Shown here in pieces: positions 8,657 to 16,340 of a stretch of 64,000 nucleotides of DNA (positions are counted from its first letter, which is position 1; each line of letters begins with the position of its first letter). The stretch comes from Lysobacter capsici (GTDB lineage: Bacteria; Pseudomonadota; Gammaproteobacteria; Xanthomonadales; Xanthomonadaceae). Below the pieces are notes generated by a model. That model did not search any database. It saw only the letters and a list, made by a program, of their open reading frames with translations, and was not told the DNA's origin. The position numbers were made by a program, and so were the translations under genes. The stretch spans positions 3,658,001-3,722,000 of the forward strand of contig NZ_CP076103.1 of the NCBI RefSeq assembly GCF_018732085.1, given 5' to 3'.

Positions 8657-8901
8657 GCGGACTCCTCGATCAGTCGTACTTGAACGCGCGCGGCTTCGCT
8701 GCGGCGCAGGGCGAAGCGGGTGTAGCCGATCTGCACCAGCAACGGCTCGGCGGAGATCGGACCGGCGGCCATCACCTCGACCCGCTCGCCGGCGACGAAA
8801 CCCAATTCGCGCAGGCGTCTTGCGATGGTGTCGTTGGACGTGTGGTCATCGACGGTCTCGACCATGGCGGCGGTGCGGCGCGGCAGTTCGGACAGCTTCA
8901 A
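8653..8901 (-). CDS. feoA: Ferrous iron transport protein A
   Basis: 82 residues if started at the TTG at 8901 (reading MKLSELPRRTAAMVETV), the usual beginning and length for FeoA. A GGAAG ribosome site lies seven bases upstream. A longer frame begins with ATG at 8949, but that codon lies inside the Fur box, so it is unlikely to be translated. The fold is the small SH3-like FeoA domain, with 'RLRELGFVAGERVEVMAAGP' at its centre. FeoA is a cytosolic partner that interacts with FeoB. Overlaps feoB by four bases. Confidence 0.9.
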   Translation of the reverse strand: MKLSELPRRTAAMVETVDDHTSNDTIARRLRELGFVAGERVEVMAAGPISAEPLLVQIGYTRFALRRSEAARVQVRLIEESA

Positions 8902-8931
8902 GAGGCGGCTTCCACGAAGGGTGGCGTCCCA

Positions 8932-8950
8932 AATGGGAATTGTTCTCATT
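8932..8950 (-). promoter_or_regulatory. Fur box controlling feoAB
   Basis: Read on the minus strand the 19 bases are AATGAGAACAATTCCCATT, an imperfect palindrome with seven of nine base pairs matched around a central A. This fits the Fur consensus form AATGAGAAT-N-ATTCTCATT. It ends about 30 bases before the proposed feoA TTG start. Iron-loaded Fur would repress the feo operon here. Confidence 0.75.
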
Positions 8951-9031
8951 CTAGCACCGACCGCCGTACAGGGGCGGATGCGGCGAGCGCAACGCTATGA
9001 TTCGCCAACTCCCACAAACTCCCCCGCCCTG

Positions 9032-9814
9032 ATGAGCCACCCGCTGCTGAGCCTGCGCGAAGGGCCTGTCGCCCGACTGCGCCTGAACCGCCCCGAATTG
9101 CACAACGCCTTCGACGCCATGCTGATCGCCGCGCTGACCGGCGCCCTGGACGCGGTCGCCGCCGACGACAGCGTGCGGGTGGTGGTGATCGAGGGCGAAG
9201 GCGCCTCGTTCTCGGCCGGCGCCGATCTTAACTGGATGCGCGGCATGGCCCAGGCCGGCGAGGACGTCAACCGCGAGGACGCGCTGGCGCTGGCCCGGCT
9301 GATGCGCACCCTCAACGAACTGCCCAAGCCGACCCTGGCCCGGGTCCAGGGCGCGGCGTTCGGCGGCGGGGTCGGCCTGGTCGCCTGCTGCGACATCGCC
9401 ATCGCCGCGCCGGAAGCCAAGTTCGGCCTGACCGAAAGCAAGCTCGGCCTGTTGCCGGCGGTGATCTCGCCGTATGTGATCGAGGCGATCGGCGCGCGGC
9501 AGTCGCGGCGCTGGTTCGCCACCGCGGAAATCTTCGACGCCGCCACCGCGCTGCGCATCGGCCTGCTGCACGAGGTCGTCGCCGCCGATCAGCTCGACGC
9601 CAGCATCGACCGACAGATCGGCCTGCTGCTCAAGGCCGGCCCGCTTGCGGCCGCGCAGGCCAAGGCGCTGGTGCGCCGGGTCGCCGGCGAACGCGACGGC
9701 GCGCGCCTGGACGCCGACAACGCCGCGCTGATCGCCGGCTTGCGCGTGTCGGCCGAAGGCCAGGAAGGTCTGTCGGCGTTCCTCGACAAGCGCAAAGCGA
9801 ACTGGTGCCTGTGA
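9032..9814 (+). CDS. liuC: Methylglutaconyl-CoA hydratase, enoyl-CoA hydratase family
   Basis: 260 residues from the ATG at 9032. Crotonase fold with the oxyanion-hole motifs 'SFSAGADLNWMRGMA' and 'GAAFGGGVGLVACCDIAIA', and the catalytic-region block 'FGLTESKLGLLPAVISPYV'. The 'SAGADLNWMR' form is typical of the leucine-pathway hydratase (LiuC), and the similar geranoyl-pathway AtuE is the main alternative. It hydrates 3-methylglutaconyl-CoA to HMG-CoA. The biotin carboxylase subunit (liuD, 10494) and HMG-CoA lyase (liuE, 15441) lie downstream on the same strand, which favours leucine degradation. The dehydrogenase (liuA) and carboxyltransferase (liuB) are not in this window. Confidence 0.87.
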   Translation: MSHPLLSLREGPVARLRLNRPELHNAFDAMLIAALTGALDAVAADDSVRVVVIEGEGASFSAGADLNWMRGMAQAGEDVNREDALALARLMRTLNELPKPTLARVQGAAFGGGVGLVACCDIAIAAPEAKFGLTESKLGLLPAVISPYVIEAIGARQSRRWFATAEIFDAATALRIGLLHEVVAADQLDASIDRQIGLLLKAGPLAAAQAKALVRRVAGERDGARLDADNAALIAGLRVSAEGQEGLSAFLDKRKANWCL

Positions 9815-9902
9815 CCTCAACTCCGTCGTCCATCATCGTCCTCGGCCACGCCCGTTCGCGCGGGCCACGCCGCGCCCCCGTCGCTTTCGCAAGGTATACG
9901 CC

Positions 9903-10292
9903 ATGTTCGACCATCTGGGTTTCGCCGTTTCCGACCTGCAACGCAGCCACGATTTCTATCTGCGCGCCCTCGCCCCGCTCGGCTACGGCCTGGTGATGTC
10001 GATCACCAAGGAACAGACCGGCGGCTACGAAGGCCACGCCTTCGGCCCGGTGGGGCAACCCGCGTTCTGGATCGGCACCGGCGAGAACGCCTCGCGCGGC
10101 CTGCATGTCGCCTTGCGCGCGCAAAGCGCCGAGCAGGTCGAAGCCTTCCACGCCGCCGCCTTGGCCGCGGGCGGGCGCGACAACGGCGCGCCGGGTCCGC
10201 GCGAACACTACGCGCCCGGTTACTTCGGCGCGTTCGTGCTCGATCCCGACGGCAACAACGTCGAAGCGGTGTACCGCGGCCCGGCCGCGTGA
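9903..10292 (+). CDS. VOC-family (glyoxalase-like) protein
   Basis: 129 residues. Begins MFDHLGFAVSDLQRSHDFYL, the usual first beta-alpha unit of a vicinal-oxygen-chelate domain, and ends with 'FVLDPDGNNVEAVYRGP', where the Asp-Pro-Asp-Gly-Asn and following Glu mark the metal-site strand. One short module, so it should dimerise. It lies between liuC and liuD in the same direction; its substrate is unknown, but the position suggests it is transcribed with the leucine genes. Family certain, reaction not assigned. Confidence 0.85.
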   Translation: MFDHLGFAVSDLQRSHDFYLRALAPLGYGLVMSITKEQTGGYEGHAFGPVGQPAFWIGTGENASRGLHVALRAQSAEQVEAFHAAALAAGGRDNGAPGPREHYAPGYFGAFVLDPDGNNVEAVYRGPAA

Positions 10293-10493
10293 CATCGCCC
10301 GCGGCGGCGGCAACGGCGCGCACGAAAAAAGCACGATCGATGCTCCGCTGCGTGCCGCAAACCGGTTCCGCGACCGCCGCGCGCTACAAACCTCGCTGAT
10401 TTCGGCGAGAATCCGCTTATCGCGCGCGCCGTTCCGCGGTCCGCACCTCCTTCCACCGCGCCCCAGCGCGACCGACTTGCGACCCGACCTGAC

Positions 10494-12509
10494 ATGTTCG
10501 AAAAGATCCTGATCGCCAACCGCGGCGAGATCGCCTGTCGCGTCATCCGCACCTGCCGCAAGCTCGGCATCCGCACTGTCGCGGTCTACTCCGAAGCCGA
10601 CGCCGATGCCCAGCACGTGCGCCAGGCCGACGAGGCCTACCCGATCGGCGGGCCGCGTCCGGCCGACAGCTACCTGCGCGGCGACGCGATCATCGAAGTG
10701 GCGCGGCGCAGCGGCGCGCAGGCGATCCATCCCGGTTACGGCTTCCTCAGCGAGAACGCCGATTTCGCCGACGCGGTCGAAGCCGCGGGCATCGCCTTCA
10801 TCGGCCCGAAAGCCGCGTCGATGCGCAAGATGGGCAGCAAGGCCGGGGCCAAGGAGCTGATGCAGGCCGCCGGCGTGCCGGTGGTGCCCGGTTACACCGG
10901 CGAAGACCAGGACCCGGCCCACCTGCACCGCGAAGCCGATCGCATCGGTTATCCGCTGATGATCAAGGCCGCGCACGGCGGCGGCGGCAAGGGCATGCGG
11001 ATCGTGCGCGACAGCGGCGAATTCCTCGCCAACCTGGAAAGCTGCCAGCGCGAAGCGCGCAACGCCTTCGGTCGCGACCGCGTGCTACTGGAGCGCTACG
11101 TCGAACAACCGCGCCACATCGAAATCCAGATCTTCGGCGACGCCAACGGTCAGGTGATCCACCTCAACGAACGCGAATGCTCGGCCCAGCGCCGCTACCA
11201 GAAGGTGCTGGAAGAATCGCCCTCGCCGTTCCTGAGCCCGCAGCAGCGCGCGCAGATGGGCGCGGCGGCGGTGATGGCCGGTCATGCGATCGACTACGTC
11301 AACGCCGGCACGGTCGAGTTCATCGTCGGCCAGGACGGCGGTTTCTATTTCATGGAGATCAACACGCGCCTGCAGGTCGAGCATCCGGTCACCGAACTGG
11401 TCACCGGCCTGGACCTGGTCGAATGGCAGCTGCGCGTCGCCGCCGGCGAGCCTTTGCCGCAGCCGCAGGAGGCGATCGTCCAGCGCGGCCACGCAATCGA
11501 AGTGCGGCTGTACGCCGAAGACCCGGAAGCCGGGTTCCTGCCCGGCTCGGGCAAGCTCGAACGCCTGCGCCTGCCGCGGGCCGACGCGCACGTGCGCCTG
11601 GATTCGGGCGTGATCGAAGGCGACACGGTGACGATCTTCTACGACCCGATGATCGCCAAGCTGATCGTGTTCGACCTCGATCGCCCGCGCGCGCTGGCGC
11701 GCCTGCGCGCGGCGCTGGCGCAATGCGAGATCGTCGGGCCGAAATCCAACATCGAATTCCTCGAACGCCTCGCCCGTCATCCGGCGGTGGTCGGCGGCAC
11801 GATCGACACCGGCTATCTGGATCGCCATCTTGACGAGTTCATGCCGGCGGCGAAGGGCGACGACGGCGATCGCGACCTGCTGATCGGCGCGACCGTGGCC
11901 GAACTGCTGAGCCAGGAACAACGCAGCCGCGAGGCGGCAACGGCATCGAACGATCCGAGTTCGCCGTGGGCGATCGCCGACGGTTGGCGCCTGGGCCACG
12001 GCGGCCGCCGCAGCCTGGCTTTCGTGCGTCGTGACGAACGCCTGGAACTGCAGGCGCAGGGCAGCGGCGGCGAGTACCGCATCGAAATCCCGGCGCAGTC
12101 CGAAGCCGCTTACGTGGTCAACGGCGCGCGCCTGCACGGCAGCGAACTGAGCCTGCGCATCGACGGCCGCGCGCGCCGGCTGAGCGCGCTCGGCGACGGC
12201 ACCCGCGTGGTCATGCACGACGGCGAACGCCGCCTGCGCCTGGACGCGGTGCCGATGTACCACCACCAGCAAAGCACCGCCGCCGGTTCGGGCAACCACG
12301 TCAACGCACCGATGCCCGGCCGCGTGGTCGTGGTCAAGGCCGCGCCCGGCGACAGCGTCGAAGCCGGCCAGGAAGTGATGGTGATCGAGGCGATGAAGAT
12401 GGAGCTGAGCCTGAAGGCGCCGCGCGCCGGCACGATCGCGGAAGTGCGCGCCGCGGCTGGGGATTTTGTCGAGGCTGATGCGGTGTTGGTGACGTTGGAG
12501 ATTGTTTGA
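10494..12509 (+). CDS. liuD: 3-methylcrotonyl-CoA carboxylase, biotin-carboxylase (alpha) subunit
   Basis: 671 residues. Biotin carboxylase N-domain (FEKILIANRGEIACRVIRTC), ATP-grasp core with 'MIKAAHGGGGKGMRIV' and 'MEINTRLQVEHPVTE', a linker, then a biotinyl domain with the EAMKM motif and target lysine K635. The size is that of methylcrotonyl- or geranyl-CoA carboxylase alpha subunits, with biotin carboxylase and carrier on one chain. It carboxylates biotin with bicarbonate and ATP and hands the group to the beta subunit. Neighbouring liuC and liuE make 3-methylcrotonyl-CoA the likely substrate; acetyl- or propionyl-CoA subunits look similar. No beta subunit is adjacent. Confidence 0.9.
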   Translation: MFEKILIANRGEIACRVIRTCRKLGIRTVAVYSEADADAQHVRQADEAYPIGGPRPADSYLRGDAIIEVARRSGAQAIHPGYGFLSENADFADAVEAAGIAFIGPKAASMRKMGSKAGAKELMQAAGVPVVPGYTGEDQDPAHLHREADRIGYPLMIKAAHGGGGKGMRIVRDSGEFLANLESCQREARNAFGRDRVLLERYVEQPRHIEIQIFGDANGQVIHLNERECSAQRRYQKVLEESPSPFLSPQQRAQMGAAAVMAGHAIDYVNAGTVEFIVGQDGGFYFMEINTRLQVEHPVTELVTGLDLVEWQLRVAAGEPLPQPQEAIVQRGHAIEVRLYAEDPEAGFLPGSGKLERLRLPRADAHVRLDSGVIEGDTVTIFYDPMIAKLIVFDLDRPRALARLRAALAQCEIVGPKSNIEFLERLARHPAVVGGTIDTGYLDRHLDEFMPAAKGDDGDRDLLIGATVAELLSQEQRSREAATASNDPSSPWAIADGWRLGHGGRRSLAFVRRDERLELQAQGSGGEYRIEIPAQSEAAYVVNGARLHGSELSLRIDGRARRLSALGDGTRVVMHDGERRLRLDAVPMYHHQQSTAAGSGNHVNAPMPGRVVVVKAAPGDSVEAGQEVMVIEAMKMELSLKAPRAGTIAEVRAAAGDFVEADAVLVTLEIV

Positions 12510-12618
12510 GTTCGCGACCGCACGCGCGAACCGCTGCGGTGGTTTGCGCGGGCGGTTGCTCGTTGGCTGTACGACGAACGCTTTGATTGAACCTGCACGG
12601 TTTGCGCGTCCTTTCCTA

Positions 12619-12930
12619 ACGTCATTCCCGCGAACGCGGGCTCTGCTTTACTTCGGCGCAGCCGAACATCCAGTGCCTTTCGTGCGCCAACACATGAAGT
12701 CTTGCAGGACAAAGTCGCTGGATTCCCACATTCGCGGGAATGACCATCTGAAAGATCACGCTGAAGTCTCTGGATTCCCGCGTTCGCGGGAATGACGATC
12801 TGAAAGATCACGCTGAAGTCTCTGGATGTTCGGCTCCGCCGAAGTAAAGCGTTGCCCGCCTTCGCGGGAATGACGGTCAAAAAGATGGCGCTGAAGCCTC
12901 TGGATTTCCGCCTTCACGGGAATCGCGACC
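12619..12930. repeat. Mosaic of 52-bp direct repeats and inverted copies (CGGGAATGA type)
   Basis: The 590-base gap 12510-13101 holds no gene. Units start with GGATTCCC/GGATGTTC at 12720, 12772 and 12824 (exactly 52 bases apart), with a degenerate one at 12902. Each carries the hairpin CCCGCGTTCGCGGG followed by AATGACGATCTGAAAGATCA and CGCTGAAGTCTCT. A longer variant containing 'CGGCTCCGCCGAAGTAAAG' lies at about 12822-12874 and again, inverted, at about 12620-12672, so the outer copies flank the tandem part head to head. This is a common proteobacterial intergenic repeat type; both halves can form hairpins. Confidence 0.8.
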
Positions 12931-13101
12931 TGGAAATGACAGCCGCTGCGAAAGAACGGCGAGCCCACCCGCTTGACCGCACCCCCCATCCGGGCCGAAT
13001 AATGCCCGCGCAAACGCTTCAATCCCGGCTGGGAGCGCCGGATTCCTCGGCCGCCGATCCATGGCGGCCCCTGGTCTGTGTGTTCCATGGAGGGACGTCC
13101 C

Positions 13102-13911
13102 ATGCGTTCATGCGCGCTGTCGTCGCAAGTACGAAAGCTGTTTGCCGCCGGCCTCGTGCTGGCCTGGCTGAGCGGATGCAGCACCACCACGTTCGAATCG
13201 CCGCCCAGCGGCACCCAGGTCGCCTGCGATCCTCGCCTGGTCGGCCAATGGCTCAGCGGCGAATGGACGCAGCACGACGCACGCGAACCCCGACGCGGGC
13301 ATGAAGACACCGACCGGATCAGCATCCTGCCCAAGGACTGCGGATTGATCCGGCGCGACACCGGCCAGTGCCCTTCCGACCTGATCGGCTACCGCTTTTC
13401 GTACCTGCCCGATGCCACCGGCGGCTACATCGTCGCGACCGACGCCACGCTCGCGACGCAACCGGCGACGTGCCGGCGCATGCAGGAAAACGACTCGCAG
13501 GACGACGGTAAACCGCAGCGAGGCGGTTACCTGGTCCTGCGTTATGCCGTCACCCCGAATCGGATCGCCATCCACAGCATCGACACCTTGCGCGTGGCGC
13601 GGCTGATCGCCGAGGGAACGCTACCCGGCAGCATCGAAAACACCGAGTTCGCGGTCGAGGACGGCAAGATCGCCTCGGTCGGACAACTCGACGCCTTGCT
13701 GCGCGAAGCGAAAGCGAACGACGACGAGCCGCAGATCGCCGCGTCGGTGAAAGGCGGCAGCCCGCAGGTCGATGCCTTGCTGGCTTCGCGCAGGGACCTG
13801 TTCTTCGCCACACCGGGCGTCATCCTGCGCCGCGACGGCAAGACGCCGCCTGCGCCGCCTGCGCCACCGCGCAAGCCGGCGTCGAAACCATCGCCGCCCG
13901 CGAACCGGTAG
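13102..13911 (+). CDS. Predicted lipoprotein (family A, member 1)
   Basis: 269 residues from the ATG at 13102, six bases after GGAGGGA. A signal peptide ends in the lipobox LSGC (lipidated C26). The mature start 'CDPRLVGQW' matches the equivalent place in the next two lipoproteins (CDRALVGDW and CDPDLPGTW). A later block 'NTEFAVEDGKIASVGQLDAL' and a C-terminal 'DLFFATPGVILRRDG' are also shared in spirit with them. The tail is Pro/Lys-rich. An outer- or inner-membrane lipoprotein of unknown function, in the same direction as its relatives and upstream of liuE. Confidence 0.78.
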   Translation: MRSCALSSQVRKLFAAGLVLAWLSGCSTTTFESPPSGTQVACDPRLVGQWLSGEWTQHDAREPRRGHEDTDRISILPKDCGLIRRDTGQCPSDLIGYRFSYLPDATGGYIVATDATLATQPATCRRMQENDSQDDGKPQRGGYLVLRYAVTPNRIAIHSIDTLRVARLIAEGTLPGSIENTEFAVEDGKIASVGQLDALLREAKANDDEPQIAASVKGGSPQVDALLASRRDLFFATPGVILRRDGKTPPAPPAPPRKPASKPSPPANR

Positions 13912-14055
13912 CGAATCCGCCGCGTACCTGCCGCACCGCCCATAGAGCCGGCTTGCGCGAATCGCAGCGATCCGCGCAACGCCACGCACCCGTTTACGAC
14001 CGCGATGCGGCTTGAACGCCCGTCGCGAGCCGCCATCTCTTTACCGAGACTCGCC

Positions 14056-14727
14056 ATGCCTGCTCACTTCCACCCGATCGCCCGCTTGCGCGCACTGACC
14101 GCGGCCGTCGTCCTGTCCGCCTCGCTCGGCGGCTGCCTGATCGCCGAAAATCCGCCGTCGGCCGCCCTGCCCTGCGATCGCGCCCTGGTCGGCGACTGGG
14201 GCCTGATCGAGGGCGAGGCCATTCTCGGCGCGTCCACGGCGGACGCCGAGGACGGCGATTTCAGCCCGGACGACGAACGCCGCCTGCGCATCGATGCGCA
14301 ATGCCGCGCCCATCTGCCGCCCCGATTCGACCTGCGCCAAGTCCAGTTGCAGGTGTTCAAGGTCGACGGCCATCGCTATCTGGGCCTGTCCTTCGCCGAC
14401 GTTGCGGTGCTGCTGGCCGGTAAACAGGGTGCGCGGGACGTGGCCGACGACAGGCTCAATGCGAAATTCCCGCACACCGTGAGCCTGCTGCGTTATCGGG
14501 CCGAACCCAGGTTCCTGACCGTCGAGGTGGGCAATCCCGATCAGCTCAGGCAAGTGGTGACCGAGCGCAACGCCCGCAACGGGGCCGCCGAAGCGGACGC
14601 GCCGGACTTCCTGACCGGCGACCGCCGCGCGATTGCCCGGCAATTGCGCGATCATCCGCAACTGTTCGAGGCGCCCGGTCGCAGTACCCTTTACCGTTTC
14701 AAGCGTATATCCCCTGCTGCGCGCTGA
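14056..14727 (+). CDS. Predicted lipoprotein (family A, member 2)
   Basis: 223 residues. I take the ATG at 14056 (MPAHFHPIARLRALTAA) because it gives a compact signal peptide ending in LGGC; an in-frame ATG at 14005 would add 17 residues. The mature start PCDRALVGDWGLIEGE and the later 'DRLNAKFPHTVSLLR' and 'LRDHPQLFEA' segments correspond to CDPDLPGTW, 'KLDEKFPLIEGS' and 'LQQHSAVLYD' in the next gene, so the two are diverged duplicates. Beta-rich. Function unknown. Confidence 0.77.
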   Translation: MPAHFHPIARLRALTAAVVLSASLGGCLIAENPPSAALPCDRALVGDWGLIEGEAILGASTADAEDGDFSPDDERRLRIDAQCRAHLPPRFDLRQVQLQVFKVDGHRYLGLSFADVAVLLAGKQGARDVADDRLNAKFPHTVSLLRYRAEPRFLTVEVGNPDQLRQVVTERNARNGAAEADAPDFLTGDRRAIARQLRDHPQLFEAPGRSTLYRFKRISPAAR

Positions 14728-14736
14728 GAGGCTGCC

Positions 14737-15444
14737 ATGACCCTGTCGGACCCGTGCCTGCCTGTCGCCGCTCCCCGCCTCGCCGATCCTTGCTCCCCGG
14801 CGCCCGGACTCCGCCTGGGAGACCACAGCCTGCCCGGACCCGCACGCCGGCCTTGGTCATGCGCCCGCCTGCTGCGCGCCGCGCTCGCCATCGCGCTGGT
14901 CGCGCTGAGCGGCTGCGTCGCCTTCGAACGCGCGCCGGTCGAGGAACTGAGCTGCGACCCCGACCTGCCCGGCACCTGGCATCTCAAGGCCGACGGCGTG
15001 GCCAAGACCGTCCACATCGACGCGCGCTGCCACACCGAAGACTGGCCGAACATGGGCGAGCAGACCATGGCGCTGGACCTGACCGGCTTCGTCCTGGACC
15101 GCGACCGCTACATCGTCGTGCCGCCGTCCGTCGCCCAGCGCGCGATCGGCGCGCCGGGCGATGCGCTGATCAAGGGCACGCCGGCCGGTTCGGTGTTCCT
15201 GATCCTGTACCGTATCGACGAGGGCCGCGCCCGGGCCTGGCTGCCGGACTCGCAACGCGCGCTGGACGCGATGGCGGCCGGCACGCTGACCGGGCGTAAA
15301 CTCGACGAGAAATTCCCGTTGATCGAAGGATCGGCGCAGGACCTGCGCACGACGCTTCAACAACACAGCGCCGTGTTGTACGACACGCAAAAGGAGGCGA
15401 TCGTGCTGCAGCGCGCCGCCCCCGCCAGCAAGGATTCCAGATGA
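14737..15444 (+). CDS. Predicted lipoprotein (family A, member 3)
   Basis: 235 residues. The only plausible start is the ATG at 14737, eight bases after the previous stop and behind GAGAGG; no later start codon exists before the membrane segment. This leaves an unusually long n-region of about 42 residues before the hydrophobic stretch LLRAALAIALVALSGC. The mature protein starts near 'SCDPDLPGTWHLKADG', the family signature. Its stop overlaps the liuE start (ATGA), so it is co-translated with HMG-CoA lyase, an odd pairing of an envelope protein with a catabolic enzyme. Confidence 0.75.
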   Translation: MTLSDPCLPVAAPRLADPCSPAPGLRLGDHSLPGPARRPWSCARLLRAALAIALVALSGCVAFERAPVEELSCDPDLPGTWHLKADGVAKTVHIDARCHTEDWPNMGEQTMALDLTGFVLDRDRYIVVPPSVAQRAIGAPGDALIKGTPAGSVFLILYRIDEGRARAWLPDSQRALDAMAAGTLTGRKLDEKFPLIEGSAQDLRTTLQQHSAVLYDTQKEAIVLQRAAPASKDSR

Positions 15445-16340
15445 CCCAACCCGCAAGCGTACGCATCGTCGAAGTCGGTCCGCGCGACGGACTGCAGAAC
15501 GAGAAATCGCAGATCGCCACCGCCGACAAGATCGCGCTGATCGACCGCCTGTCGGCGACCGGGCTGCGCAGCATCGAAGCGACCAGTTTCGTAAGCCCCA
15601 AGTGGGTGCCGCAGCTCGCCGACGCGGCGCAGGTGTTCGCCGGCATCGCGCGCCGGCCCGGCGTGCATTACCCGGTGCTGGTGCCCAACGAACAAGGTTA
15701 CGAGCGCGCGCGCGCGGTCGGGGTGGAGGAGATCGCGGTGTTCACCGCCGCGTCCGAGGCGTTCAACCGCACCAACATCAACGCCAGCATCGACGAGTCG
15801 CTGGCGCGGTTCGCGCCGGTGATGGCGCGGGCCCAGGCCGACGGCGTGGCGGTGCGCGGTTATGTGTCCACCGTGCTGGGTTGCCCGTACCAAGGCGAAG
15901 TGCCGGTCAGCGACGTGGTGCGGGTGGCCAAGGCCCTGCACGCGATGGGCTGCTACGAGGTTTCGCTCGGCGACACCATCGGCGTGGGCACCCCGGGCAA
16001 GGCGCGCGCGATGTTCAAGGCGGTCGCCTCCGAGGTGCCGGTGGCGGCGCTGGCGGTGCATTTCCACGACACCTACGGCCAGGCGCTGTCGAACATCCTC
16101 GCCTGCCTGGAAGAAGGCGTGGCGGTGGTCGACTCGGCCGTGTCCGGCACCGGCGGCTGCCCCTACGCCAAGGGCGCCAGCGGCAACGTCGCCAGCGAGG
16201 ATGTGGTCTACATGCTGCACGGCCTGGGCATCGAGACCGGGGTGGACTTGAACGCGCTGGCCGACACCGGCCGCTGGCTGGCCGGGCTGCTCGGACGCGA
16301 GACCGGCAGCAAGGTCGGCAAGGCGCTGGCGGCCGCGTGA
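15441..16340 (+). CDS. liuE: Hydroxymethylglutaryl-CoA lyase
   Basis: 299 residues, a complete TIM barrel of the HMG-CoA lyase/DRE-TIM group. The N-terminus 'VEVGPRDGLQNEK' carries the catalytic Arg-Asp pair. 'SVSGTGGCPYAKGASGNVAS'-type signature near residue 235 contains the catalytic cysteine loop, and 'HFHDTYGQ' holds the metal-binding histidines. It cleaves HMG-CoA to acetoacetate and acetyl-CoA, the last step of leucine degradation. The start overlaps the upstream lipoprotein stop and the stop overlaps the next GTG start. Confidence 0.95.
   Translation: MTQPASVRIVEVGPRDGLQNEKSQIATADKIALIDRLSATGLRSIEATSFVSPKWVPQLADAAQVFAGIARRPGVHYPVLVPNEQGYERARAVGVEEIAVFTAASEAFNRTNINASIDESLARFAPVMARAQADGVAVRGYVSTVLGCPYQGEVPVSDVVRVAKALHAMGCYEVSLGDTIGVGTPGKARAMFKAVASEVPVAALAVHFHDTYGQALSNILACLEEGVAVVDSAVSGTGGCPYAKGASGNVASEDVVYMLHGLGIETGVDLNALADTGRWLAGLLGRETGSKVGKALAAA

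Noticed and set aside
12619..12930. CRISPR array
   Set aside because: Repeat step is 52 bases with hardly any unique spacer, copies occur in both orientations, and no cas genes are present.
15602..16336. N-terminal extension of the GGDEF-EAL protein across liuE
   Set aside because: It is the shadow frame of liuE; the GTG at 16337 overlapping the liuE stop and the start of helical, PAS-like sequence there give the natural start.
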